Shown here: positions 17,159 through 25,852 of the stretch, in pieces
How positions within the stretch are numbered: the stretch's first letter is position 1
Layout: the number at the start of each line of letters is the position of its first letter
NCBI RefSeq assembly: GCF_021533835.1
Contig: NZ_JAKFYQ010000002.1
Location: 434,001-498,000 of the forward strand
Source: Synechococcus sp. Nb3U1
Lineage (GTDB): Bacteria > Cyanobacteriota > Cyanobacteriia > Thermostichales > Thermostichaceae
Direction of reading: 5' to 3'
DNA: 64,000 nucleotides
Position numbers and translations under genes: made by a program
The notes under the pieces: generated by a model
What the model was told of the DNA's origin: nothing
Databases searched by the model: none
Seen by the model: only the letters and a program-made list of their open reading frames with translations

Positions 17159-20100
17159 TCAAGATGCAGGATGGGCTGTAGCTGCGGCTAAATTTTGGGG
17201 CAGCCAAACTTGAAAATGGGTCCATCCTTCTGAACTTTTGACGGAGATATCACCCCCCATTCGCATCACCAATTGCTTCACCAAAGCTAAGCCTAAACCT
17301 GTTCCCCCATGTTTCCAGCGATCCGACTGTGGGATGCGGTAAAACTTGTCAAAAATCCGTGCCAACTCTGATTGTGAAATCTCTGCACTGTTGCTAATCA
17401 TGAAAAGAAACCCATCTTGATCCGAAGTAAGCCGGATGTGAATGGCTCCTTCCGGAGCAGTATATTTGATGGCATTGTGAACCAATTCACGCAAAACGCG
17501 GCTGAGACAAGCCGAGTCTGTCTCTAGGATTGGGATCCCTTGGCTGAGATGCAGTTGTAACAACTGTTGTTTAGATTGGGCGAGCGGTTGGAGCCCACTG
17601 AGAAGTTCTTGCAGGTAGTAAACCAAATTGATCTCTTCTGCCTTGAGTGAATACCCTTCCGCTTCTAGCCGCTGTATATCCAGCAAATCATTGATTAGGG
17701 CAATCTGCCGCTCACACTCTTGAAGGGCAGTCATAAAATAGTTCTGTCGTTTTTGTGGGTCAGTGGTAATCTGCATCATGCGTAGAGCCATGCGCACATT
17801 GGTCATCGGAGTCCGTAGCTCGTGCGAAACGGTGCTAACAAAGTCATCTTTCAGCAAATTGAGCTGTTCCAATTCAGTGACTTGAGCCTGTGCGGCTTCG
17901 TACAAGCGAGCCTGACGAATGGCCAAAGCACACAAATTAGCCACCTGTTGCACCATCTGAATCTCTGGTTCTACAAAGAATTGTTCTGGCAGGCGCTCCA
18001 AATTTAATAAACCCATTAACCGCTGATCTTCATCCAAAATGGGACAGTTGAGAAGGGTCGCCCAAAGTCTATTTGTGGGGTTATAAAAACAGTGATGGAT
18101 TACTTTTCCCTGTTGTAAAGAGCTCAAAAAAGAAGCATCAACTATTTCTTGAAGATCATAGCTCTGACCAACCAGATTTGGGGAGTAAGCATAGTACAGT
18201 TTAAGGGTAGAACAGTCTTTTGAGAAGAAACCAAAACTACAGTCTAACAAGCCCAGAATTTTTACCAGCTCTTGCACAACAGTATTCAGAATCTCTGCCT
18301 CATCTAAGCTGGCCACAACTTTGCTGCTAATGGAGTGCAATACCGCCTCAAAATCCAATGCCTGCTGTAGCCTAGCTGTGCGCAACTCTGCGAGTGCTTC
18401 CAAATGATTGTTCAGGTTTTGCACCTGCTGGTACAGCTCGGCTTGTTGTAGAGCAACAGACAGTTGTTCTGATAACTGCACTAGAATAGATTTTTCCCAA
18501 TCTTGCCACTGATACACTCCCCGGCATTGATGAGCAATTAAAATTCCCTGTATATCGCTTTTAGAAGGAGATTCCAATTGTGGGTGATTATCTCCACAAA
18601 TCGCCACTACTAAGCTGGCATGCACTTGTAAGCTTCTTAGGAGGTCAACATGATAAGGTTGAATAGGGGCATCTTCAATATCTGAGATGGAGTGCACTTG
18701 GTTACAGGGAAAATAGTCTTTTCTCAAACTGAAAAAATAGGAATCCAAAATGGTTTGATTCACTATAGAAAACTCTGCCTGACTGACAGACTCTGCCTGA
18801 ATAGAGCTGCTCCCATCGGGCTGTAGGAGGTAGATCACCACGCGATCGGTTTGTAGCAGTTGCCGGACTTCTGTAGCTGCGATTTGCAGAATCTCCATCA
18901 AATCTAGAGAGCGGCGAATACGCTCGGTGATCCGCCCCAACAACCGTTCTCGCTCTGCCTGAAGATGTAGGGTCTGTTGGGTTTGTTTTAGAGCTTCTTC
19001 TGCTTGTATGCGCAGAGTGATATCGGTAAAGGTACAAATAACCTGATAGACTTGCCCCTGTTCATCTAGCCTTGGCTTCGCATTCACCAGCAACCAAACC
19101 CGATCCTGCAAACGGGGTCGATACACCCCCATCACCACATTTCGTACAGGCTGACCCGTCACAATGGCTTTGGGCACAGGATGCTCTGTCCCTGGAAAAC
19201 TGGATCCATCCTCATGAATGACATTCCAGGCCGGATCAAAAGAAGTTCGTCCCAACAATTGATCTTCCGTTAAGTCCAACAATTCCAGGGCTTTGGGGTT
19301 ACACAACAACATTTCCGCCTGTCTGCCCTGCAGGAGAACCCCGACATTGAGGTCTTCAACTAGGGTGCGGAAGCGCTCTTCGCTTTCTTCTAAGGCCCGT
19401 TCCATCAATTTTTGCTGGGTGATCTCCCGCCCAACCGAGAGAATTTCTACCAACTGGCCCTGGTCGTCGAAAAGGCCTTGATCCACCCAATGCACATATC
19501 GTGTCTTCCCTTCTGGGTCGGAGTAGATGCGTTCGCTGGTGCGGGTGGGCTGGGTGGGGTTAAGGGCAATCAATTCTGCCAGGAGGGGATCCCGTTCGGT
19601 TTCCGGTATGGTGTCGCTCCAGCGGGTACCCAAACACTCTTCTCGGGTTTGCCCAAAAAAACGCAGATAGGCTTCATTCACAAGTCTCAAGCGAGTATCG
19701 AGGCTATAGCGACAGATCAGCTCCGATTGTTGCTCCACCACTTCTCGGTAGTCTTGCTCCTGTTGCCGCAACTGGTTCAGCATTGCCTGTTGGGCTGCCA
19801 CCATCCGTTCCCAGGCAGAATTCAGCGTTTGCACTTCCTGAATTGGGCCGGGATCCAACTTGGGCCAGGGATGGGATCCATCGGGGATAAACCCCTTGAC
19901 AGTTTGCGTGAGACGGCGAATCGGGCGGGCGAAACATTCGGTTAGACCCATTCCTATCCCCAACAAACCCAATAAGATCCCACCCCCAAGCAGCCCAGCC
20001 TGTTGGGCAGAGCGGTTGACTGCTCCCAAAATCTCTGATTCCGGGATCCCGCGCACAAGGTAAAAATCCAGCCCCCACTCATCTTGAATAGAATCTATCT

Positions 20101-21046
20101 CAATTAGATGCGGCTCTCCCCCGACGGGTAAGCGGAAGAAAACCTCGGAAGTCACTGCCGACAACGACCCAAATTGCTCCGCAAGGGCTGGAACAACCGC
20201 CCGTAGAATCGGGTGGCTGCTTTCTGGATCCTCATGTTCAGAAATCAAGCGGGCTCCATAGCCCGCCACCACCTGCCCTTGGGAGTCCAGCAGAAAACTT
20301 ATGCCGGGATTGGTTTGATCCAGAGTATCCAGAAGAGCTTGCACATTGTGAATGGAAATGGCGGCCGCCAAGCTCCCGTATGAGGTTCCGTTTTTGCTGG
20401 TTAAGGGTAACCCCGTTAGAACCAAAAGCTGTGGCTCAGAAAAAATACTACTGATGGTCTGGCTGCGACTGATCCCCTCTGTCTGGACAGTCTCTGCAAA
20501 CCAAGGCTGCTCTCTTACATCCATAAAACCCAACTGGCGAGTTTCACCCGTGGGATCCCCGGTTTTGGGATCCAATTCCCGTCCGCGCACCTCTCCAGGC
20601 AAAGGGCCACCGGTGTTGTAAACCCATATCGACCCCTCCATGCGCTGCGCCATGACAAAGCCACCGTCAGCCGAAACAAAACCGATATAATCAGCTTCAG
20701 GGAAGCGCTGCAATTGTCGGGCAAAATAGCCTTCCAAAAAGACCAGATCAGTGGGCTTCAGGGTTACGAGATCGGGTAAAAATCCCCAATCCACCGCATC
20801 TTGATTGACATCGTTGATTTGAATAGGTACCTGCAGATAGCTTTTCAGGGTGTCTTCAATATGGTCATTGACCTTGCGGTTGATCTTTTGGGCTAACCGT
20901 AGCGCTGTTTCTCGTCCAGACTGCTGGAGGAGATATCCTACACTGCCTACACCCACCCCCACCGCCAGCAGCATCAGCAGGAGCAGAGCAATTTGCAAGG
21001 GAATGCGTCTAGATGAGGAAGCAGAGGACTGGGGTGAGGACTTCAT
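17159..21046 (-). CDS. Multidomain sensor histidine kinase (dCache-HAMP-PAS-PAS-GAF-GAF-HisKA-HATPase)
   Basis: Numbered from the in-frame GTG at 21050-21052 (1297 residues); the ATG at 21046 is residue 3. TM1 is residues 18-42, followed by an extracellular dCache-like domain to about 345, TM2 353-372, HAMP to about 430, PAS at 435-550 and 556-685, GAF at 715-880 and 905-1050, HisKA with the phospho-accepting H1077 in VSHELRTP, and HATPase (HNAIKYT, GTGLGLAL). GAF1 is cyanobacteriochrome/phytochrome-like (LIAHQCRGVYQWQ), but the canonical chromophore Cys is Tyr800 (QPYH instead of PCH), so it probably does not bind bilin in the usual way. No response regulator is nearby. It ends 15 bases from the convergent binding-protein gene. 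Confidence 0.92.
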   Translation of the reverse strand: MKSSPQSSASSSRRIPLQIALLLLMLLAVGVGVGSVGYLLQQSGRETALRLAQKINRKVNDHIEDTLKSYLQVPIQINDVNQDAVDWGFLPDLVTLKPTDLVFLEGYFARQLQRFPEADYIGFVSADGGFVMAQRMEGSIWVYNTGGPLPGEVRGRELDPKTGDPTGETRQLGFMDVREQPWFAETVQTEGISRSQTISSIFSEPQLLVLTGLPLTSKNGTSYGSLAAAISIHNVQALLDTLDQTNPGISFLLDSQGQVVAGYGARLISEHEDPESSHPILRAVVPALAEQFGSLSAVTSEVFFRLPVGGEPHLIEIDSIQDEWGLDFYLVRGIPESEILGAVNRSAQQAGLLGGGILLGLLGIGMGLTECFARPIRRLTQTVKGFIPDGSHPWPKLDPGPIQEVQTLNSAWERMVAAQQAMLNQLRQQEQDYREVVEQQSELICRYSLDTRLRLVNEAYLRFFGQTREECLGTRWSDTIPETERDPLLAELIALNPTQPTRTSERIYSDPEGKTRYVHWVDQGLFDDQGQLVEILSVGREITQQKLMERALEESEERFRTLVEDLNVGVLLQGRQAEMLLCNPKALELLDLTEDQLLGRTSFDPAWNVIHEDGSSFPGTEHPVPKAIVTGQPVRNVVMGVYRPRLQDRVWLLVNAKPRLDEQGQVYQVICTFTDITLRIQAEEALKQTQQTLHLQAERERLLGRITERIRRSLDLMEILQIAATEVRQLLQTDRVVIYLLQPDGSSSIQAESVSQAEFSIVNQTILDSYFFSLRKDYFPCNQVHSISDIEDAPIQPYHVDLLRSLQVHASLVVAICGDNHPQLESPSKSDIQGILIAHQCRGVYQWQDWEKSILVQLSEQLSVALQQAELYQQVQNLNNHLEALAELRTARLQQALDFEAVLHSISSKVVASLDEAEILNTVVQELVKILGLLDCSFGFFSKDCSTLKLYYAYSPNLVGQSYDLQEIVDASFLSSLQQGKVIHHCFYNPTNRLWATLLNCPILDEDQRLMGLLNLERLPEQFFVEPEIQMVQQVANLCALAIRQARLYEAAQAQVTELEQLNLLKDDFVSTVSHELRTPMTNVRMALRMMQITTDPQKRQNYFMTALQECERQIALINDLLDIQRLEAEGYSLKAEEINLVYYLQELLSGLQPLAQSKQQLLQLHLSQGIPILETDSACLSRVLRELVHNAIKYTAPEGAIHIRLTSDQDGFLFMISNSAEISQSELARIFDKFYRIPQSDRWKHGGTGLGLALVKQLVMRMGGDISVKSSEGWTHFQVWLPQNLAAATAHPAS

Positions 21047-21074
21047 CGTCACATCGTCAGCAGGTGCAGAAAAA

Positions 21075-21716
21075 CTAGGCTTGTGGGGGCTGTAAAGCGC
21101 GTTGCAAAGAGCTAAGGCTAACCTCTGCCAAAATTGCCAACAGGGCTACCGGAATTGCCCCCACCAGTAAGATAGCGTTGTCGTAGAGGGCAAACCCTAG
21201 TGTGATAAAAGTTCCTAACCCTCCGGCCCCAATAAAAGCCGCTAACGTAGCACTGGCGATGACCTCAATGGTGGCGGTTTTAATGCCAGCCAAGACCACG
21301 GGCAATGCAAGGGGAATTTCGATTTGCCGCAAGACTTGACTGGATGTCATTCCCATGCCAAAAGCAGCTTCTCGAATGGCTGGCTCAATACTCCGAAACG
21401 CGACATCGGTGCTGATCAAAATGGGAGGCATGACCAAAGCAGTTAGGGCGATCACAGCGGAACGAAAACTGAGGCCGAAATAGGGGATCGCTAAAAATAA
21501 AATCGCCAAGCTAGGGATCACTCTAAGGCCATTAAAGCCATTGATAACCACTAGCGAAAATGCCTGTGACCGAGAACTCAAAAAGCCCAAAGGCAACCCA
21601 AAAATCAGGCCAATTCCCAAAGGTACAGTCACCAGTTGTAGGTGTTGAAGGAGAGCTTGAAACAGCATATCGCTGTTGTTTTGCGCATAGCTTAGGGAAC
21701 GGGTCAGGATGGTCAT
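21075..21716 (-). CDS. OpuCB/ProW-like ABC permease (osmoprotectant type), orphan
   Basis: A 213-residue membrane protein with about five helices and the EAA-type loop IEPAIREAAFGMGMTSSQVLRQIEIPL (around 124-150), matching permeases of glycine betaine/choline/carnitine importers. Length is normal for OpuCB. No ATPase or binding protein lies beside it. A 103-bp MITE ends 9 bases upstream of its ATG, replacing whatever promoter was there, and only AGCG-like bases stand where a ribosome-binding site should be. It may depend on the MITE for expression or be falling silent. It lies just upstream of the sensor kinase gene on the same strand (28 bases). Confidence 0.85.
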   Translation of the reverse strand: MTILTRSLSYAQNNSDMLFQALLQHLQLVTVPLGIGLIFGLPLGFLSSRSQAFSLVVINGFNGLRVIPSLAILFLAIPYFGLSFRSAVIALTALVMPPILISTDVAFRSIEPAIREAAFGMGMTSSQVLRQIEIPLALPVVLAGIKTATIEVIASATLAAFIGAGGLGTFITLGFALYDNAILLVGAIPVALLAILAEVSLSSLQRALQPPQA

Positions 21717-21725
21717 TGAGCGTTA

Positions 21726-21828
21726 CAGCCTTTTCCAGCGATACATACTACAGCCGATGCAGGCCAACCCTTTGTCCGACGAGAATTTCTTCTTTACCTT
21801 GTGTCGTACATGAAGTCGGAAAAAGCTG
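21726..21828. mobile_element. 103-bp MITE, copy 2 (divergent interior)
   Basis: Same length and same terminal inverted repeats as copies 1 and 3 (left CAGCCTTTTCC; right end with one extra A substitution), with TA on both sides (21724-21725 and 21829-21830). The interior differs strongly from the other two copies, so it is a distinct subfamily. It lies between the divergent permease and methyltransferase genes, 9 bases from the permease start. Confidence 0.8.
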
Positions 21829-21930
21829 TATCGACCCAACAAGGGCAAGATAGCCCCAGTGTAGCGTTTGCAGTTGAACTGGGCAGCGCCCAAAACCTGC
21901 TTAGAATGGAAACGCTTTCTTGTCATAGGC

Positions 21931-22464
21931 ATGGCACCACGCGGTTTCAAACCTAGGGATCCCTCCTGTAGTGGAGGAGCGGAGCGCCCAAAATTGGAGG
22001 CCATCAGCTTGGCCCCCTATGTGCGAACCCTGCCTTTGGTGATCGATGCCATGTTGGATCTGGCTCGGGTGGGCGCTGAAGACACCCTCTACGATCTGGG
22101 CTGTGGGGATGGCCGGGTTCTGATCCGGGCGGCCCAGCGGTTCGGTACGCGGGGGGTGGGAGTGGATATCGACCCTGAGCGGATTCTCGAGGCCCAGCAA
22201 CGGGCTCAAGAAGCCCAAGTTCAAGATCGCGTGCAGTTTCTTGAACAGGATCTGCTTACGGTAGACCTGTCCCCCGCGACGGTGGTGAGTTGTTATCTGT
22301 TGCCCCGCTCCCACCTATTGATTCGAGACAAGCTGCGCTCAGAAGTACAGGCCGGTGCGCGTCTGATTACCCATTCGTTTGACATGGGGGATTGGATCCC
22401 GACCACCACCACCACTGTATCGGATGTGATCAACACCTACACGATCTATCTCTGGCAACTTTAA
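21931..22464 (+). CDS. Class I SAM-dependent methyltransferase (ATPSCKMT/FAM173-like)
   Basis: About 177 residues from the ATG at 21931; the conserved part begins at LAPYVRTLPLVIDAMLDLA. Motif I is YDLGCGDGRVLI, and the acidic residue ending strand 2 is in GVDIDPERI. Strand 4 reads VVSCYLLPRSHLL and the C-terminal strands include ITHSFDMGDW. This layout (PYVxT, DLGCGDGR, YLLP) resembles the small lysine methyltransferases that in eukaryotes modify the ATP synthase c subunit. Substrate here is unknown. Start choice is uncertain: a TTG at 21991 follows a GGAGG run. Confidence 0.8.
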   Translation: MAPRGFKPRDPSCSGGAERPKLEAISLAPYVRTLPLVIDAMLDLARVGAEDTLYDLGCGDGRVLIRAAQRFGTRGVGVDIDPERILEAQQRAQEAQVQDRVQFLEQDLLTVDLSPATVVSCYLLPRSHLLIRDKLRSEVQAGARLITHSFDMGDWIPTTTTTVSDVINTYTIYLWQL

Positions 22465-22505
22465 TTCGAGACAAGCTTTTCTTAAGAGGCTTCTCAGTTA
22501 GGATA

Positions 22506-22608
22506 CAGCCTTTTCCAGCGTTACCTGATACAGCAGATTTAGGTCAATTCCTTGCTCCATAAGGTTTTTTGCCTAGCTCAAGGGCCTGCGTAAAGTCGGA
22601 AAAGGCTG
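22506..22608. mobile_element. 103-bp MITE, copy 3
   Basis: Nearly identical to copy 1 over all 103 bases (about nine differences by eye), with the same terminal inverted repeats. The left TA is kept (22504-22505); the right flank is TG, probably a mutated target duplication. It lies 140 bases upstream of the heme-sensor gene and 42 bases past the methyltransferase stop. Confidence 0.85.
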
Positions 22609-22748
22609 TGAGTAACCTCAAGGTTAGAGGGTACCGGAACCCATCCGATTGTTAAGACTCTTCCGTATATCTGCTGGGGAGCGACAGGATCAGTTTAGAA
22701 TCAAAGCCATTTTCCCTACTGCCTCAACCCCTATTGAAGAGGAATCCC

Positions 22749-23837
22749 ATGCTGAATCAGCTCAGAATAGGTGCAAAGTTTAACCTGCTCCTTGTGGCTG
22801 TGTTTCTACTAGGTAGCATTGCCGGTGGTTTCGCCCTCTCCAAGGTTCTTCAAGAAAAATCTGAAGCCAAGGTGGTCTCTGAGGCTTTGGTCATGCTCAA
22901 CACGATCAATGCCCAAAGAATTTATACGGATCAACAGGTTCGTCCCCTTTTGGAAAATGCTTTTGGAACCGAGCAATTTATCGCAGAAACTGTTCCCTCC
23001 TATGGGGCACGTCGGGTTTTTGAGAACTTGCAGCGATTAGGGTTTGAGTTTAAGCAGAAAATTTATAAAGAAGCCGTTCTGGATCCCACTAATCCGGACG
23101 ACAGAGCTGATGAATTTGAAACAGAGCTGACCGCTCGATTTGCCGCCGATGAATCCTTAGAGGAAATCTCGGGGTTTCGTCAAGTGCGCAATGTTGGCCC
23201 TATTTTTTATATCGCCCATCCCATTCGCATCCGCAGAGAAAGCTGCCTGGCTTGTCACAGCACCCCCGATGTTGCACCCCGAGGGATGGTGGAGGTTTAC
23301 GGGCCCAACAACGGGTTTAATTGGGAACTGGGATCCACTATTGGCGCTCAGATGGTTTATGTACCAGCTCAGCAAATTTTCTCGCAAGCACGGCAATCCT
23401 TCTTGGTGATCATGAGCATTTTCTTGCTTGTGTTTGCGGCGGCAATGTTGGTGCTTAACCGTGTCTTGAACTCTACTGTGCTGAGACCAGTTCAGATCCT
23501 CGCTCAAGCCTCACAACTGATGGGTGCTGGGAAAATCAAGTCTGAAGAAGATGTTGAGAACATGGAGTTCCGCAGACTGTCCAACGTGATGAAGCAAGAA
23601 GATGAGATAGGGCAGCTTAGCCGTATCTTTCAAACCATGATCAATAAAATCGTTGAGCGTGAGCAAAAACTACGTCAACAAATCCGTCAACTCACGATTG
23701 AGATTGACCAAAGCCGCAAGGCCAAAGAAGTATCGGAAATCGTAGAAAGTGATTTCTTTAAGAATCTACAGCATAAAGCCAAGTCCATTCGCCAGCGGGA
23801 TCCCAACTTAGAAACCCCTGAAGATGAAGAGATCTAG
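22749..23837 (+). CDS. Membrane heme protein, Tll0287-like (DUF3365) sensor with HAMP
   Basis: About 362 residues from the ATG at 22749. TM1 is near residues 12-30. The extracytoplasmic domain carries a c-type heme motif CLACH (in RRESCLACHS) after FRQVRNVGPIFYIAHPIRI, the signature of the Tll0287-like/DUF3365 domain. TM2 (VIMSIFLLVFAAAMLVL) is followed by HAMP (LRPVQILAQASQLMGAG) and a coiled coil ending in charged residues. There is no kinase or cyclase output domain, so it may signal through a partner. Known relatives bind heme and are proposed to sense redox state or gas. Confidence 0.85.
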   Translation: MLNQLRIGAKFNLLLVAVFLLGSIAGGFALSKVLQEKSEAKVVSEALVMLNTINAQRIYTDQQVRPLLENAFGTEQFIAETVPSYGARRVFENLQRLGFEFKQKIYKEAVLDPTNPDDRADEFETELTARFAADESLEEISGFRQVRNVGPIFYIAHPIRIRRESCLACHSTPDVAPRGMVEVYGPNNGFNWELGSTIGAQMVYVPAQQIFSQARQSFLVIMSIFLLVFAAAMLVLNRVLNSTVLRPVQILAQASQLMGAGKIKSEEDVENMEFRRLSNVMKQEDEIGQLSRIFQTMINKIVEREQKLRQQIRQLTIEIDQSRKAKEVSEIVESDFFKNLQHKAKSIRQRDPNLETPEDEEI

Positions 23838-23875
23838 TGTGTTGTGACCGCAAACTTACTGAATCTTTTGAATCT

Positions 23876-25027
23876 TTACTGAATTGAAAGGGGCATCGAA
23901 AGAGATCGCTTGCCCGGGGTGATTTGACCCAAAACAACAGCCCGACAGGCTCCGGTTGCCTCTGGCAAATTGTTCACCTGGCCCTGCCAAGTCTGATAGG
24001 CCAAGATAGCAAAGGCTAGGGCTTCTTTGGCTGCCGCCGGGATCCCCATTTGTGCGCTGGTGAGTAGGGTTACTTCTGGTAGCTGGATCTGCAACATCTT
24101 CATCAAAGTCGGGTTTTGAGTGCCACCACCACTGATAATGACTTGATCAGGCAGATGGGGCAAAAAGGTTCTGTAGGCATGGGCGATGGAACAAGCCGTC
24201 AATGCGGTTAGGGTGGCGATGCAATCTGCGGCTGAAGTAAAGTGTGGCCAAATCTGTTGTAAGTAGGGCGCTCCAAAATAGTCTCTTCCAGTGGTTTTGG
24301 GTGGGGGCGCATGGAAATAGGGATCCCGCATCCATTCTGTGACCTTTTCCCAGTGGATCTGGCCTCGAGCTGCCCATTCTCCATCTCGATCAAAAGTGTG
24401 TTGTCCTTGAGTGGCTCGCATCACTGCCAAATCAATCAAAATGTTGCCAGGGCCAGTATCGAAAGCCAAAGGGGATCGCTGGCTGGAGGTGTTGGGCAAA
24501 TAGGTCAGATTGGCAATGCCGCCGATGTTTTGGGCCACCCGATTCAGGTGAGAGTCGCTGAACAACAGCCTATCTACAAAGGCTACCAAAGGTGCCCCCT
24601 GACCACCAGCCGCTATATCTCGGGCCCGAAAATGGTTGATGACCGGGATCCCGGTTAATTCTGCGATTACAGCCGCTTCACCGATTTGCAAGGTAGAGGC
24701 CTTGGGGCCGGTGGGGGTATGCCAGAGGGTTTGACCATGGCTCCCGATCAAGTCAATCTGTTCCGGGGTTAGGTTGGCAGATTGGATCCCTTGTAGAGCT
24801 GCCTCGGCAAAAGCCTTGCCCAACCGAAAATTCAACGCACAGATCTGATCAACCCCGCTGGTTTGAGGATCCGAAGCCCGCAGGATCTCTTCTCTGAGCT
24901 GATGGGCATAGGGGATTATTTCATGATGGAGAAGATCCCAGGTCAAGGGATCCCTGCCCTCAATTTGCACAATCGCCACATCGATCCCATCCACAGAAGT
25001 CCCTGACATTAAGCCAATGACAATCAT
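23876..25027 (-). CDS. anmK: Anhydro-N-acetylmuramic acid kinase
   Basis: A 383-residue sugar kinase that opens and phosphorylates 1,6-anhydro-MurNAc during peptidoglycan recycling. The N-terminal phosphate-binding motif [15 protein letters not shown] is intact, and the family motifs [15 protein letters not shown] (around 195-201) and ISGGGTQNP (around 310-318) are present. Length is normal. It lies 18 bases downstream of the DUF938 gene on the same strand, so the two probably share a transcript. MurQ is not present in the window. Confidence 0.95.
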   Translation of the reverse strand: MIVIGLMSGTSVDGIDVAIVQIEGRDPLTWDLLHHEIIPYAHQLREEILRASDPQTSGVDQICALNFRLGKAFAEAALQGIQSANLTPEQIDLIGSHGQTLWHTPTGPKASTLQIGEAAVIAELTGIPVINHFRARDIAAGGQGAPLVAFVDRLLFSDSHLNRVAQNIGGIANLTYLPNTSSQRSPLAFDTGPGNILIDLAVMRATQGQHTFDRDGEWAARGQIHWEKVTEWMRDPYFHAPPPKTTGRDYFGAPYLQQIWPHFTSAADCIATLTALTACSIAHAYRTFLPHLPDQVIISGGGTQNPTLMKMLQIQLPEVTLLTSAQMGIPAAAKEALAFAILAYQTWQGQVNNLPEATGACRAVVLGQITPGKRSLSMPLSIQ

Positions 25028-25045
25028 CTTGTTGAAGATAGTGAA

Positions 25046-25687
25046 CTACTTTCGCCGAAAGACCCCAGACAGATTATTGGCTGGCATAGGGATGACCTCT
25101 TGAAGAATGAGCCCCCTTGGATCAGCCACCTCAGCAACTTTTTCTAAATCCCTGACTCCCCATTCCGGGTTCTCCGCTCTTAGGCTGGCATCAAACTGAG
25201 CATTACTGGGGGCCGTGTGTTCTCCTTGGCGACGGAAAGGGCCATACAAATAGAGGATCCCATCGGGTGGCAAAATTCGACCGGCTCCGGCCATCAACCC
25301 CAAACAACTGGCCCAAGGGCTGATGTGAATCATATTGATGCTGACAATAGCCGTAATGGGCGGATCCAGGCTTGGCGTCTCGACAGGCCAGATTGGATCC
25401 CGAACATCGAGTGCGATAGGGGGGCGTAGGTTTGCTGCCGGAAATTCCTTTTGCCAGGCTTGGATGCTACGACGCAGCTCTGGATCCGGCTCACTGGGTT
25501 GCCAAATCCAATTGGGCAGACGCGGGGCAAAGTAAATGGCGTGTTCTCCCGTACCACTGCCAATCTCCAATACCCTGCCGCTGCTGGGTAGAACCTGCTC
25601 AAGCACCCTCAGAATCGGATCCCGGTTGCGCAGCGTTGCTGGAGCATAGCGACGATGATCTTGTTCCACCCCCATCTCTTGTGCCAT
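25046..25687 (-). CDS. DUF938 SAM-dependent methyltransferase
   Basis: About 213 residues from the ATG at 25687. It starts with RRYAPATLRNRDPIL, then motif I VLEIGSGTGEHAIYFA and WQPSEPDPE, the acidic residue after strand 2. INMIHISPW and GPFRRQGEHTAPSNAQFD are hallmarks of DUF938 proteins. These are methyltransferases of unassigned substrate. It is divergent from the ETF-QO-like gene with a 165-base spacer. Confidence 0.9.
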   Translation of the reverse strand: MAQEMGVEQDHRRYAPATLRNRDPILRVLEQVLPSSGRVLEIGSGTGEHAIYFAPRLPNWIWQPSEPDPELRRSIQAWQKEFPAANLRPPIALDVRDPIWPVETPSLDPPITAIVSINMIHISPWASCLGLMAGAGRILPPDGILYLYGPFRRQGEHTAPSNAQFDASLRAENPEWGVRDLEKVAEVADPRGLILQEVIPMPANNLSGVFRRK

Positions 25688-25852
25688 CGACTTTACACCT
25701 GATCCCAACCCAAACGTTTCTCAATCCCAACATCACTGGCCAGAGAGGCTCCCAAGAGGCTTTAGAAGGTATGAAGGTTCTGCCCTTTCTGCAACAGCCC
25801 TCATTAGCATACAAGCATCGCACCCAAAGCTTTCGAGTGGGAATTTTGTCTG

